From: Saururus chinensis | Lineage: Eukaryota; Streptophyta; Magnoliopsida; Piperales; Saururaceae | Assembly: GCA_035235625.1 (NCBI GenBank) | Contig: CP141150.1 | Coordinates: forward strand, 4,588,001-4,652,000 | Direction: 5' to 3' | Length of the DNA stretch: 64,000 nucleotides | Shown here: one piece after another, positions 24,009-35,093 of the stretch | Layout: each line of letters opens with the position of its first letter | How positions within the stretch are numbered: the stretch's first letter is position 1 | Position numbers and translations under genes: made by a program | Notes under the pieces: model-generated | What the model was told of the DNA's origin: nothing | The model's input: the letters and a program-made list of their open reading frames with translations, nothing else | Database searches by the model: none

Positions 24009-26284
24009 AGCATGGTTTATGTGCATAATGGATGTTTGATTATATGATAAAAGTTACATGTTTGATATTGGTAAGTAAACCATATGTGTAAATCCTTGTG
24101 ATAGATAAATGTCTCCTAACCATTGTATTTGACACTCAAGGATGTATAGGCATGAAATTAGGTTGACTCCAAAATAGGGTAATTTTTAACCATTTGTAAA
24201 AGACCCAAGATGGGGAGCTGACTCATGGGTCCCTGACTCTCCAAAATGGGAGTTTTTATTTGTTGGACCCCTCCCTTGGCCTAGAAGTTAAGTTCAAATG
24301 GTTTATATCATAAAAAGATAAATGACTTAGTGCAGGGCAACAAAAGAGGTCTTGATGATCATGGAAGTAGAAAATCTCTACTACTTGGGTCTATGAGCCT
24401 TTGTGTCCTTTGCTTCATGGCGCTAATGAAGCTGGACAAGAGTTTTAGTAAGCATTTGAAGTTGAGCAGTGTGGTGGTGCATAGTGCATATTTTAGAGAC
24501 TTAGAAAATCCCTACTACTTGGGTTGGGTCCATGAACCTTTGTGTCCTTTGCTTCATGGCAATGATGAAGTTGGACAGGAGTTTCAGTAAGCATTTGAAG
24601 CTTAGCAGTGTGGTGGTGCATATTTTATGTGGTGGTGCATATTTTAGAGAGACATAATTGTATTCCTAGTTGTGGCCACTAAGTCATAGTGAACTTCTTA
24701 TCTTTGATTTCTCTGTGTCTTGATATAACTATGAGAAAAATGAAAGGTATAATTTTACTTAATTTATTTTATGCATTGATCTATCTATTGTATTAGTTCT
24801 TATTTAGTCATCTTATTAGGTATATTCGTATACCCAAATTCTTATGGTATAGGTGTTATAGATGAAGATCATTTACAATAAAGGAAGGGTACGTCGTTTT
24901 GTGGACTTCCTTGTAGCTTAGGTTCTCTCTCTTTATTTTTTAGAAAAGATTTGTAGCCACGTGAGTGTGCCATTTATTTCAATTATTAATCAAAATAGTA
25001 GATCGACAAACAAATGGCCAACATGTGATCATGATAATGTAAATAATATGCTATTCACTTGCATCAGATTGTGAAAATGGGTAATAATGCCCCCATTTTT
25101 TTAATGATTATTTCAAAATGATCATGGATTAATTGTTCTATTGCATCAAGCTCAACATTTATTTTATATTTATAAAAAAAATTCAAATTTACACATGTAA
25201 ATTTGGGGGCATGACAACCCAATTTGAAGTGAATAAAAAATGAGGTACATTACTTTGTTAGAATATTGACATAAGTTTTACTTTGTATTATATAGAACAT
25301 AGTATGTACTTCATATTATATAGAACATATAAATATAAGATCATCCATAATTGCCTTCAACATGGTGTTTACAGTACTCAATTATATTGTTAAATGATCA
25401 CTTTGTGATCTTTAACATTTCAATCAATAGTTGAAGCGCAATAAAACAATGGCACAAAATAGCTGTCCCAAATTAATAGCTTCATTTGGTTTTTAAAATA
25501 AAATTACTATGGATGCGGCATGCAGGGAGTACTGAATTTTGTACCTGTGAGTATCTTACAACTTTCTCTATTTTATAAATAAAACTTTCTCTCCTTTATA
25601 AATAAGGTAATTCATAAGTTACCATTATCATCTCCAATTTTCAAACGAAAGAAAAAACTGCAAGTACATATTTTTTAACATGTAATTTTTGGAAAACAAC
25701 CAACTACTACATTAGATCGTTCAATGCACACCTGCAATTCAAACTTTCTTTGTTAGGTCTGGAAACAACATTCTCTATTACGCCAAAAATTGTGTTTAAA
25801 GATTTATAACTACTCTAAACGAAAGAGTATTTTTAAAAGAAAACCAATTATATAGAGCAATACATAGTGTACGTATAATAAAAAATTACAAAAACCAAAA
25901 TTATTTATACAGAGTAATTGTGTAGTTCATACATTTTTTGATAATCAGTTGGGCTCTTATGGCTCTAAACAGAAAAGTAAATTGAATAAGAGCAAATAGA
26001 GATAAAGGCAAGAATGAATTAAATTGTACAGATCAATATATCTGATGTACGCTTTGGCTATTGGCAACTTCAACTGCTTAAAATGTAAAACTGCTTCAGG
26101 TGTCCACTCACCCACCCATCTCCAGGAGTATGGAGAAAGAAAAAAAATCACAGGGAATAAGGAATATGAATGTTGCCCTTTGTTAGAAGTGTGAGCTTTT
26201 ATTTTATGACCTTTTTAGGCAAGTGGGTCCTCCCTTCGGTAGCTGATGTCAGTGCAGAGGCATTTAGAATTTAGACATTTCCCT
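24009..26284. other. Intergenic DNA with a 139-bp tandem duplication
   Basis: 24,371-24,509 and 24,505-24,650 are two copies of a unit with ctactacttggg and tttgtgtcctttgcttcatgg, offset 134-139 bp because of a 5-bp insertion. The rest is AT-rich sequence with no gene; 25,480-25,560 has a short foldback-like stretch ending gggagtact. I recognise no family. Confidence 0.5.
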
Positions 26285-26740
26285 GATTTGACACTAAAGT
26301 AAGATCGATGTCCCTATCCATAGATTTATGAGAAAGGATGTTATTCCATGTTCATCCTGAGGTCCATAGAAAGCTTTAAAAGCAAATCCGAAGAGTAATC
26401 TTTTGAAAGACTTCCCCAAATTCCTTGAACTGTTTGAGCATTGGGTCTATGATCCATTGCACTTGTATTTGCTGAATTAAGGAAAATTAATCTCCTGTGG
26501 ATGAAATTTCTTTATTAATATATTGTTCTCCCTCCATCCTAAAACAAGTATCCTATATGGTTTTTCAAAATTAATTCACTTTAAAAAATCAAATAGGACA
26601 CTTATTTTTAAGACAAAGATATAATATTATATTTGATAAATGTTAGGGCTAGACACCGTGCAGTGTGCTATGCAAGCCCGTGCCCATGTACAAGCCTTAT
26701 GCCTTCATCATGGCATACACGAGGTGAGCATTTCTAGTAG
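26285..26740. repeat. Dispersed repeat X, copy 2
   Basis: A collinear match to 11,690-12,445, lacking about 390 bp and carrying a Stowaway insertion not present in copy 1. Confidence 0.5.
26528..26622. mobile_element. Decayed Stowaway MITE
   Basis: Starts CTCCCTCCATCC, the Stowaway terminal consensus, with a foldback centre (TTTTTCAAAATTAATTCA). The right end, AGACAAAGATAT, is an eroded inverted copy. It sits inside repeat X copy 2 and is absent at the matching point of copy 1. Confidence 0.6.
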
Positions 26741-27165
26741 GAAAATGATATTCATATACCCTATTTCCCCACTTAACAAAATGAGAATCACTTTTCCCAT
26801 TCCAATCATAAGCGGTGTAAGGCCTGTGGTATAAAGAAATAGGGTGTAAAAATATCACTATACAAAAAAAAAATGCTACTACACTTGCTTGCCCATGGGG
26901 CTACACTCTACATGCATGCTGTAGGGCCATGGCCATGTGGAACTGCTCATCGATCATTCCCACCCATGGACCCATGCCCAAGCAACGGCACACAGGTGAC
27001 AGGTAGTGAGCAGGCAGATGGACTGGCATGTGTAGTATTTTCCTCTCTAAATTGATATAAAAAATTTTACATTTTTGGATGATCATCTTTGTATGTATTC
27101 AGAAATCCAAGCTAAGAGATGAAATATTCCTATTATGGCAATGACAATTGAGTCAATGCTATTAG

Positions 27166-28530
27166 CTATGAAGTTGAACCCTCTGGTACTTTCCTTTTCT
27201 TTGGATGTCGTGATGGATCAATCATTTGCTTCATTTGTTCACAGTAGCAACCGCAAAATCTGCTATTGGGTTGGCATGCTATAACTTTCCGCGTTGGAGG
27301 GACTATAGCTGTAAAATTTATAAATACATTCAGGGTAAACAGGACTACCATAAAGTCACAATACATGAACTTCTGTCCTAAACTACTTCCCTGTATTGAT
27401 GCTGATAACACTTCTACATGAGATTGACTTTGTGGGATATGCTTGATAATAAGATGATAATTGCTGCTCCTCTATCTTTATGTCCATTAGTTCAGAGAAT
27501 ATATCAATCTATGGTGAAAACCCACTCTGTTTTATAAGCTTTATCAAATTTAATCAGAAGAGTCTAATACTTCAAAAGCGACACTGATAATCAAGGCTAT
27601 TCATTACCATGAGAACAAACATAAATACTTACAATCAGCTTACCAATTTGTGGATCTGTCTTAGGATCTTTACCAATGGCATGCTGTGTGCCCAAGTGCG
27701 AATAGACAGTGCAGTTTTGTTATGCAAAAACTTAAATGTAAAATCCGCAACACTTAAAAATGCTACCTTTTCCTGATGCACCTGTCTTCAGTTCATCAAT
27801 TCATATATCAACTTGGCGCATCTTTCATCTCCCTGAAAATAGTTAAAATTTGTAGTTCCTTTAGGACCATAGCGCAAAGATGGTAAATTGGATTAAAATA
27901 TATTAAAAGGTCTCTGCTTAAAGGGATACACACTTACTGGAAGGTTCAAATGGTGAGGACTGCCCAACTACTTGCCATATATAGTTTCATAATTGATAAT
28001 CTTCTATGGCTACTTGACTTAGTAGATTTAAATTCTTTCGAGAAGACAACATCACAATGCCTTTTCTAGTGCCTTTGTTGACCAACTGTGCTGGTTCAAG
28101 CATTAAAGTTACCATGAAAACATATGGTCAGAGAATGGAGGATAATGCCCTCATTTTTGTTGCAGCTTTTTAGCAACCTTTAAAATCCAGCTTTAGCAAA
28201 AGCTTCCAAGATCTTATGTGAAGAGGTTTGCTTGGGTGATCTTTCCTCTTCAGCTGATTCATGGTGGATCCCGACAGAGCTCCTAGACTATGGACATGAG
28301 AAAAAAAAAACAAATTCTTTTAGTGACCTGGACATATAAAAAATATGAGCGATGACAATAAAAAATGAAGAACTGGGATTATAACCTAGGCCTTGAGCAG
28401 CCCATCTTCTTATCTTTTTGTTAGCAGTTTGTAAGTGTTTTGCAGTAAGGGTAATGTTTAAGTCCAGTATCTCATGCGTCATGGGCAGAACATGCTCATC
28501 CAGAACTCTATGAGATATTTGTTTCAATTT
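27166..28530 (-). pseudogene. Unidentified exon-like fragments, probably a gene relic
   Basis: Four minus-strand segments look coding. 28,527-28,393 reads KQISHRVLDEHVLPMTHEIL with a donor GTTATA. 28,285-28,183 reads EEERSPKQTSSHKILEAFAK then a stop. 27,836-27,785 has an acceptor TATTTTCAG, reads GDERCAKLIYELMN, then a stop. 27,308-27,166 has an acceptor TTTTACAG, reads RKVIACQPNSRFCGCYCEQM and ends PKKRKVPEGSTS-stop, a basic tail. The cysteine cluster could bind metal. Phases of the first two segments do not join and two segments contain stops, so this is probably a decayed gene. I do not recognise the family. The last segment could be a real terminal exon. Confidence 0.35.
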
Positions 28531-29519
28531 AAACTGATAAAAAGAACATTTCCTGAAACTGAAATTACATACAAGTACATATTATCTTTTTTCTCTGGGC
28601 AACTGAAAGTATATATATTCAATAATGAGAAACTTGAGACCTAGCTAAAAAAATTGAGAAACTTGAGATCTCATATAACTGGCATGTGGCGACCGTGATG
28701 ATGTTGATAATGATGACAAGACCTATTACAAGTGATAATAGTAACAAATCATAGTATGAAAGTGGCAAAATTGATTTGAAAGTCGTGCCATAGCTGGCAT
28801 GGCATAGAAATGGACAGAAGAACCTATCTCATAACTGATAAAATATCTGCAGTGATGCAATGCCAATGCCACATTCATATATAAGATGGCAAAGAAGAAT
28901 GCCAAAAGAAACCTAAGGCTCCACAAATATTGATAAATAACCTGTATAAGGTATGTAGAATACTAACTCAAACTAGACAACTATGAGATACACAAGCTAC
29001 ATTAATTTTTGTTGTCCCACTCAATAATATAATAAAGAAGCACATCAATTTCAACCAGGAAAATGGAGAACTTTTGATGATCAAATTCTTAGGCAAGTAA
29101 CTACAAATCCCACAATGATGACCAAACCGATCAACACAGTGTCATTAAAACATAAATGACTAAATCACTGAAAAAATGAAGGAAGATGAAAAAAAGGTCA
29201 AAAGCATAAAAGCATTAGCCGGATTCCACCTTTGTCTGATTGATATTTTGCTTTGAAATGTAAACTGGACATAATAAAATAAAACACCGAAGTAGCAGAT
29301 CGTGTTAGTGCCAGAGATATGGTTTAGATCACACCCCCAACAAAAAGAAGAATGTCAGGCAGATAATTTCCTTGTTTGAAAGGAAGACACACATATCATG
29401 GTTGCAAGAAGAAATCAGGTTAGCGCGAAAATGTATACAGAATTGGTATTGCATGGGTCCAGTGTTATCACAAATATTATAAAATGGTACAATAGTAACA
29501 GTAGTAAATTGTACACTAA
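28531..29519. other. AT-rich intergenic DNA
   Basis: No coding segment or transposon was recognised. It lies between the unidentified relic and the carrier relic. Confidence 0.4.
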
Positions 29520-29876
29520 TTCAGTAAGCACTTTAATGGTGTTATAGAATTCCAATTGCATCCTCACAAAATGTCCCACAAGTGTGACATGAATTGTAAT
29601 ATTTTCTCGTAATATTTTACCAAGAAAAATGCTCTTCATAACCACACTAGCACAAATATGAAGCTAGGAAAAAGTCTTTATTTGTTCTAAGTAGGATAAA
29701 ACCAGTTACCAGCATATTAAAAAAATAATATGAAATATTTTACCTGCAAACAGATAAATGGCCTTTTGTTATAAGGATGGAAAAATAACATCTGCAGGAT
29801 TTGATTCAATTTTCCCAATGGCTCCAGATGCACATCTGGCCAGGCATGTCAATCCTAGCTGTTGACCCTTCAAGAA
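29520..29876 (-). pseudogene. Relic of the mitochondrial phosphate carrier (last two exons)
   Basis: 29,876-29,745 matches exon 4 of the carrier at 8373-8587 (QQLGLTCLARCASGAIGKIE...NPADVIF), then breaks with a frameshift and stop where the functional gene reads SLYNKKA. 29,645-29,520 matches exon 5: KSIFLGKILRENITIHVTLV against KSIGLGNLFTRSLPIRITLV. The intron between them is shortened to about 100 bp. Exons 1-3 are missing. The relic begins only 10 bp from the stop codon of the PPR gene, whose 3' untranslated region must run through it. Confidence 0.85.
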
Positions 29877-29885
29877 CAATGAATA

Positions 29886-32627
29886 TTACCAATAATCACC
29901 ACAAGAGCAAGATCCTCTGCTGAACTGATGGAAGCGGTTAGCATCCCTCACTATTAGCTCTCTTGAAATTACTAGGGATATACACTTCATCACTTTGTGA
30001 CAATCATCACAGACACGAAGGTTCTTCATGATGTGGATAGGCATCCAAGGGGGCAGGCTCATCAACCCAAACGCAACAGCTAGCTTCTCACTATGAAGAC
30101 TCTGGTGCCCCAGAATTGTGGTGTTTACATAACCCGTAACTTCTATCTTCTTCATAACTTCTTCTAGCATATGGTGAACCTCTTGAATTTGAGGGTGATT
30201 AGAGTCATCAACTGTGAACACATGTACCTGATTATCAGCCTCAATCCAGCTACAACCAGGATTTTTCCGAATTCCCCTCTCTCGCATCAGTTTTCTCACT
30301 TCAGCAACCTTATTTAGTTGACCTGATTCTAAATATATATTAGCTAGTAAAACATAGCTTCCTGAATCATTTGAGTTTAACTCAAATAACTGCTTCACTG
30401 CAAACTCTGCATATTTTGTCTTACCATGAATGCGACATGCCCCCAGTAAAGCTCCCCATACGCCAGGACTGGGTTCAATAGGCATTTCATCAATCATAGC
30501 TTTGGCCTCTTCTAGCAAGCCAGCCCTACCTAAAAGATCGACCATGCAAGCAAAATGCTCAGATTCTGGAGATATATTGTAATCTTTACTCATGGAAACA
30601 AAATAGTTTTTCCCTTTGGTTACTAGACCTGAATGGCTACATCCAGACAACACACCAATAAAGCTTATATGATCCGGTGCTATGCTTGTTTTTAGCAACT
30701 CCTCAAACATCTCTACTCCCTGTCTCCCTTGACCATTTTGAGCATAACCATTGATCATGGCATTCCATGAAACTAAATCCTTTTCAGTCATAGATTCAAA
30801 AAATTGTCTCGCATCCACAATTCTACCGCATTTAGAGTACATGGTAATAATTGTGTTTGCCACAGACACATCATGGTTGAAATTCACCTTGACAGACTGA
30901 GCTATAAGTTGATTGCCCAGTCTCAAAACTGCCATCTCAGAGCAAGCACTAAGAACTGTTGCAAAAGTAACCCAATCTGGTTTTATTGTCTCTTCTCTTA
31001 GTAACAAAGTGAACATTTTAAGCCCTTCTTCAAAAAACCCATGTTGCACATAAGCTGCCAGCATAGAATTCCAAGTGATTATATTTCGTTCAGGCATGTC
31101 GTTAAAAAATGCACGTGCTTGATGAACATTGCCTTTCTGAGAGTATGCTGTTATCAAACATGTCCAAGATATTATGTCTCTAATCGGCATTAATTCAAAA
31201 ACACAATTGGCAATTTCCAAGCTTCCACATTTCGAGTACATTGTGATTAAAGCATTGGCTACAGGAACGCCTATGTCATACCCAATCTTGATTGTATATG
31301 CATGGAGTTGAACTCCATAATTTAAATTCTGTTTTGTTGAACATGCACCTAAGACAGTGGCGAGAGTGAAGTCATCTGAAGCCACAGAGTTCTCTGTCAT
31401 TTGACTAAACAACACAAATGCTTCTTCCTCCATACCCGTTTGAGCCAATCCAGCAATTAAAGACGTCCATGAGACAGCATTACGACTAGGCAATAAATGA
31501 AAAATCTTCCTTGCAATTTTTAGATGTCCGCATTTTGCATATAAATCAATCAAAGCACTCCCCACAAAGACATCAGAGCTCAATCCAGATCGTATAATGT
31601 GGGTGTGAAGGTGTTTGCCCCACCCCAAATCAAACACACTGGAACAAGCACTAAGTGCACTAGCATAAGTCACTGAATTTGGTTTGAATCCTTGGCTCTG
31701 CATCTGAATGAGCATGGAAAGTGTTTCATTCACACATCCATGCCGGGACAAAATAGATATAACAGTATTCCAGGAAATTAAGTCCCGCTCAGGCATGCAA
31801 TGAAACAAATCAAGTGCCGTGCCCACCCCACGTAGCTTAGAACAGCCAAATATCATACTATTCCAACAAAAAATGCTCGGGTCAGACATCCCTTCAAACA
31901 CTCGCCAAGCCGAATCCATGGCGTCACATTTAATGTACATGTCTAAGACGGAAGATTCGACAAATGGGTCCCATCCAAAATCAAATTTCATCAGCAAAGC
32001 GTGCAACTGAAGAGCCATAACAGCATTTCCCAGACTGGCACAAGCCTTCATAACACAAGAGAACGACAGCGGATCAATGTCACAACAGGCTACTCGAACC
32101 ATCAAAGCAAAAACGCTCACAGCCTCTTCACACAGGTCGTGTTGAAAGTAGGCAGTCATCATTGTATTCCAAGAGACACCATCTCTTTCCGGCATTTTAT
32201 CAAACATATCTCGCGCTTCAGCCAACCTTCCCCGGCTCGAAAACCCAGTGATCATGTTATTCCAGGTAAACACATTAGGATGTTTCATCTCTCGGAAAAC
32301 CTGAAGTGAATCAGATAACTCATCGCAACTCGAGTACAGAAACAGTAGGTGGTTCTGCAGAAAAACTGAAGAGTCCAACCCAAGAGCGACCAGACGGGCA
32401 TGAATGCTCCGCGCGCCGGATAAAGACTTCAGGTCCCTGCAAGCGGCCATGGCTCTGGCGAACTTCGACGAGAGCTCCATGTAAGAATCCGCTTTGAGTG
32501 CGCAAGCACAAAGAGGCTTCATTGCTCTGGCAATTAGTAGGACCTCGGTTTCCGGGGAGAGCGGCAGGGGGAGTCTCTGCGAGCGAGAGGAGACGGGTCT
32601 GAGCCGGGGCCATGAAAGCTTGACCAT
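29886..32627 (-). CDS. PLS-class pentatricopeptide repeat protein with DYW domain
   Basis: A single-exon 913-aa protein. From about residue 110 it is a chain of PPR motifs of P, L and S type (VFTWNNMITGFSSRGRLAEA, VSWNTMMTAYFQHDLCEEAV, ISWTCLITAYSQKGNVHQAR and more). E and E+ motifs follow (WGALLGACRIHGKTKYAEFA, PGCSWIEADNQVHVF), then a DYW domain ending SCGDYW. The DYW deaminase landmarks are present: HSEK (HxE), CDDCH (CxxCH) and the C-terminal HQFSRGSCSCGDYW. Between the PG box region and HSEK about ten residues usual in the family (the D...LHDVEEEEKE stretch) are missing. Such proteins edit specific cytidines in chloroplast or mitochondrial RNA; the target cannot be read here. Start is ATG 32,627; a second Met at residue 36 is possible. 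The N-terminus is basic and serine/arginine-rich, fitting an organelle transit peptide. Confidence 0.93.
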   Translation of the reverse strand: MVKLSWPRLRPVSSRSQRLPLPLSPETEVLLIARAMKPLCACALKADSYMELSSKFARAMAACRDLKSLSGARSIHARLVALGLDSSVFLQNHLLFLYSSCDELSDSLQVFREMKHPNVFTWNNMITGFSSRGRLAEARDMFDKMPERDGVSWNTMMTAYFQHDLCEEAVSVFALMVRVACCDIDPLSFSCVMKACASLGNAVMALQLHALLMKFDFGWDPFVESSVLDMYIKCDAMDSAWRVFEGMSDPSIFCWNSMIFGCSKLRGVGTALDLFHCMPERDLISWNTVISILSRHGCVNETLSMLIQMQSQGFKPNSVTYASALSACSSVFDLGWGKHLHTHIIRSGLSSDVFVGSALIDLYAKCGHLKIARKIFHLLPSRNAVSWTSLIAGLAQTGMEEEAFVLFSQMTENSVASDDFTLATVLGACSTKQNLNYGVQLHAYTIKIGYDIGVPVANALITMYSKCGSLEIANCVFELMPIRDIISWTCLITAYSQKGNVHQARAFFNDMPERNIITWNSMLAAYVQHGFFEEGLKMFTLLLREETIKPDWVTFATVLSACSEMAVLRLGNQLIAQSVKVNFNHDVSVANTIITMYSKCGRIVDARQFFESMTEKDLVSWNAMINGYAQNGQGRQGVEMFEELLKTSIAPDHISFIGVLSGCSHSGLVTKGKNYFVSMSKDYNISPESEHFACMVDLLGRAGLLEEAKAMIDEMPIEPSPGVWGALLGACRIHGKTKYAEFAVKQLFELNSNDSGSYVLLANIYLESGQLNKVAEVRKLMRERGIRKNPGCSWIEADNQVHVFTVDDSNHPQIQEVHHMLEEVMKKIEVTGYVNTTILGHQSLHSEKLAVAFGLMSLPPWMPIHIMKNLRVCDDCHKVMKCISLVISRELIVRDANRFHQFSRGSCSCGDYW

Positions 32628-33100
32628 TCAAAATCTCAGACTGGAAGAAGGAAGAATTCATCTCATTTCCTGTATGGCATCTGAGCATAATAAAGTGCTG
32701 GTCATGGTGCAATATGGTCACGTAGTGGAACAATTCCACTGGATACGTTATCCTTGAATACCACCTGCTTATAGCTCAGCTCAACGCCCACCACCTGCTT
32801 GAAGCCTAGCTCAACGGCCCAGAAGATCGTATGACAGGCTGCTAGGGATCCACTTCCAGCGCCGAGCCGAGGTGGTAGCAAGCACAAGCGACTGCTCCTC
32901 CAGAAGAATTGTGGATGCAAATACCAGTGCCCAACTTGCGGAGAGCTGATTGCATGGTTGAACAACTCGAGTAATTTACTCCGGTCGCATGGTTAACAGC
33001 TTAACATAACCCACTTTTTACACATTGACAGGATATTAAGGTGAGCCATTTTTATTATTTAATCACGATGGTTTAAGATTTTTATCGAGCTTTTAATTTG
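32628..33100. other. PPR gene upstream region
   Basis: The leader and promoter side of the PPR gene. 32,700-32,965 is somewhat GC-richer, with direct copies of a caccacctgcttatagctcagctcaacg-like motif near 32,760 and 32,790. No other gene is seen. Confidence 0.4.
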
Positions 33101-33104
33101 GGAT

Positions 33105-33300
33105 AATTATTTAAATAATATTAAAAAATAAATAATTATTAAAATTACGTATTTTAGAAAACATTTTTTAAAGTGACGTTAGTTTTGGAAAAAACTACAT
33201 AGTGCACCTGCGCGGCTAAAATATACACTAGAAACATTTCCTTAAGCATACAATTTTAATAATAATTTTAAATATTATTTAAATAATTTTTTCTTTAAAT
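33105..33300. mobile_element. Small foldback element related to the CACTA inner ends
   Basis: Left side attatttaaataatatt and right side aatattatttaaataat are inverted copies about 150 bp apart, with acgtattttagaaaacattt towards the middle. The same motif set occurs at 33,785-34,060, 50,275-50,560 and 58,210-58,490. Probably a non-autonomous element. Confidence 0.5.
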
Positions 33301-33784
33301 TTGATACTAATTTTAAAAAGTTGTGATCTAAAATTAGAGGGCATGGCCAAGAATCCTACCAAAAAAATGAAAAGAGGTTTCTTATAGTGAGTAATCCTAG
33401 GATTGACTTTACAGCACTTAAAAAGAGTTGAAATTATGTAGCGGTGACTCGCAACAAGCGAGTGGAATGATCAAACCGGTGGGTCTGAAATTGGGGCGGC
33501 CGGGGTTATGTTTTGTTACCTTTTTGTTTTAATGGACTTCCGGGTCCAGCAATTTATCACCGACTATTCCTTCATAAAAAAATCCGAGAGCCAGGTTCTG
33601 CGGAGCTGTCACAGTGCTGAAAATAGCCGGACTATTGCTGATGCCGAGCAAGCGGAAGCTAGATTTTTTGGCAGAGAGTTGTTTTTGGACTATTGCGGAT
33701 GCCGGGGGGAGGGACTATTATTTAATTGTATTATTATTATTATTTTTAATTATATAATTAATAAAATTTATAAAAAGAAAAAAA

Positions 33785-34060
33785 TTATTTAAATAATATT
33801 AAAAAATATTTACTAAAAACACGTATATTCCCAAAATGATGTTATTTTTGTCCACGTAGGCACCAGCTACGCGTTTATATTTGTCGTGACTTTTTTTAAA
33901 AAAAAATTTATTAATTTTATCATTCTAAATGACAAAATTATCTTTAAGTTGATTTCTTTTCAAATGACAAAACCCTTGTACTTAGCACACTCACGTACTC
34001 ATGGGCTAAAGCTTTAACTAAATCACCTTAAGTTGACTTTGTCCTTTAAAAGGATGAAAT
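33785..34060 (+). repeat. Copy of the attatttaaataat cassette
   Basis: Matches 50,280-50,560 in order: attatttaaataat, aaatatttac, a gtccacgtagg-like block, then an inverted pair around ttctaaatgacaaaat / caaatgacaaaaccc. Terminal ends are not resolved. Confidence 0.45.
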
Positions 34061-35093
34061 CCCCTCTTCTTTAACCCCTACTCCCTTTCCAGTTTGTCTC
34101 TAATGTTTCACTCCTTTTGTTCCGCCCAGAACCGTGTGCACTGTGCGCCACCCAAATCTGCTGCTGAGCAACCAACAATCGTTGTCCAAGCCACCAGTAA
34201 TCGCCGAGTGACCAACCCAGATCCGCCTCTATTTCACACAAATCCACCACAATTTCTAGGTAAATTTCCTACATTATTATTCATGCTATTTTTTTTATAT
34301 TTTTTAAGCTTTCCTTTGTGCATATAGCAAATCTATAGAAAAGTAATAGCATATAGCTCAATTAAAAAACTTCTATGTTAAAAAGATAAACTTAAAAGTG
34401 TCCCAAAGGAAATGTATAGCATTGCATCCGTTGGGCTAAATATGGTTTGAATATTTGAGGAGCCATGGCTTCCACTTACCATTTAGAAAGATGGGTTAGT
34501 CTCATAGACGAATATCATGGATCTCTCTTAGATGTCAATGATGATTAGTTCATACATCTGTCTCACTCTCAGATGTCTAGCAGATCTAAGATGCCTACTA
34601 AGTAATTACTTTCAAAATTTTCTAGTATGGTAATTTGTTTTGTGCTTACTTTTTTTTTGGGTATAATTGTGCTTCCTGTATATAGTATATCTTTTATGGA
34701 TATTTAATTCAACATCCCCACTGGAGACTCCACTCAATTGCTTTACATATTTTGACATCCATTTTTAAATAAATTCTATATTTACCTCCACCTAACTCCC
34801 TACTTGCCAATTTTACACTAGTTTTTAAATAATTTTTCTTAAATCTTGACAAAGAAAAATTGTACTGTTTGAACATTATAAGTTAAAGGTAGCCATAATT
34901 TTTGAATTAAAAATCTTTTCTATGGTAAAAAGATGATTTTAATAGCATGCAATTGATTTGTTTACTGTTGGTTTCTATATTAAGCTCAAGTAATAGATTA
35001 TTCTCATGTATCGTTAAGTATTGTAGTTAATTTGAAGTAACTGATTAATATATTATTTTTATAATATATTGTTTATGAATTAAATCAATAGAG
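34061..35093. other. Leader region of the Mutator-like element or unknown
   Basis: AT-rich. An open stretch at 34,094-34,327 is unrelated to any family I know. No Mutator terminal inverted repeats were seen here. Confidence 0.3.

Noticed and set aside
27560..27660. Possible third copy of carrier 3' sequence (cttcaaaagc...cttacaatc)
   Set aside because: Only short AT-rich strings match 8,090-8,150 and no coding part follows; not strong enough to call.
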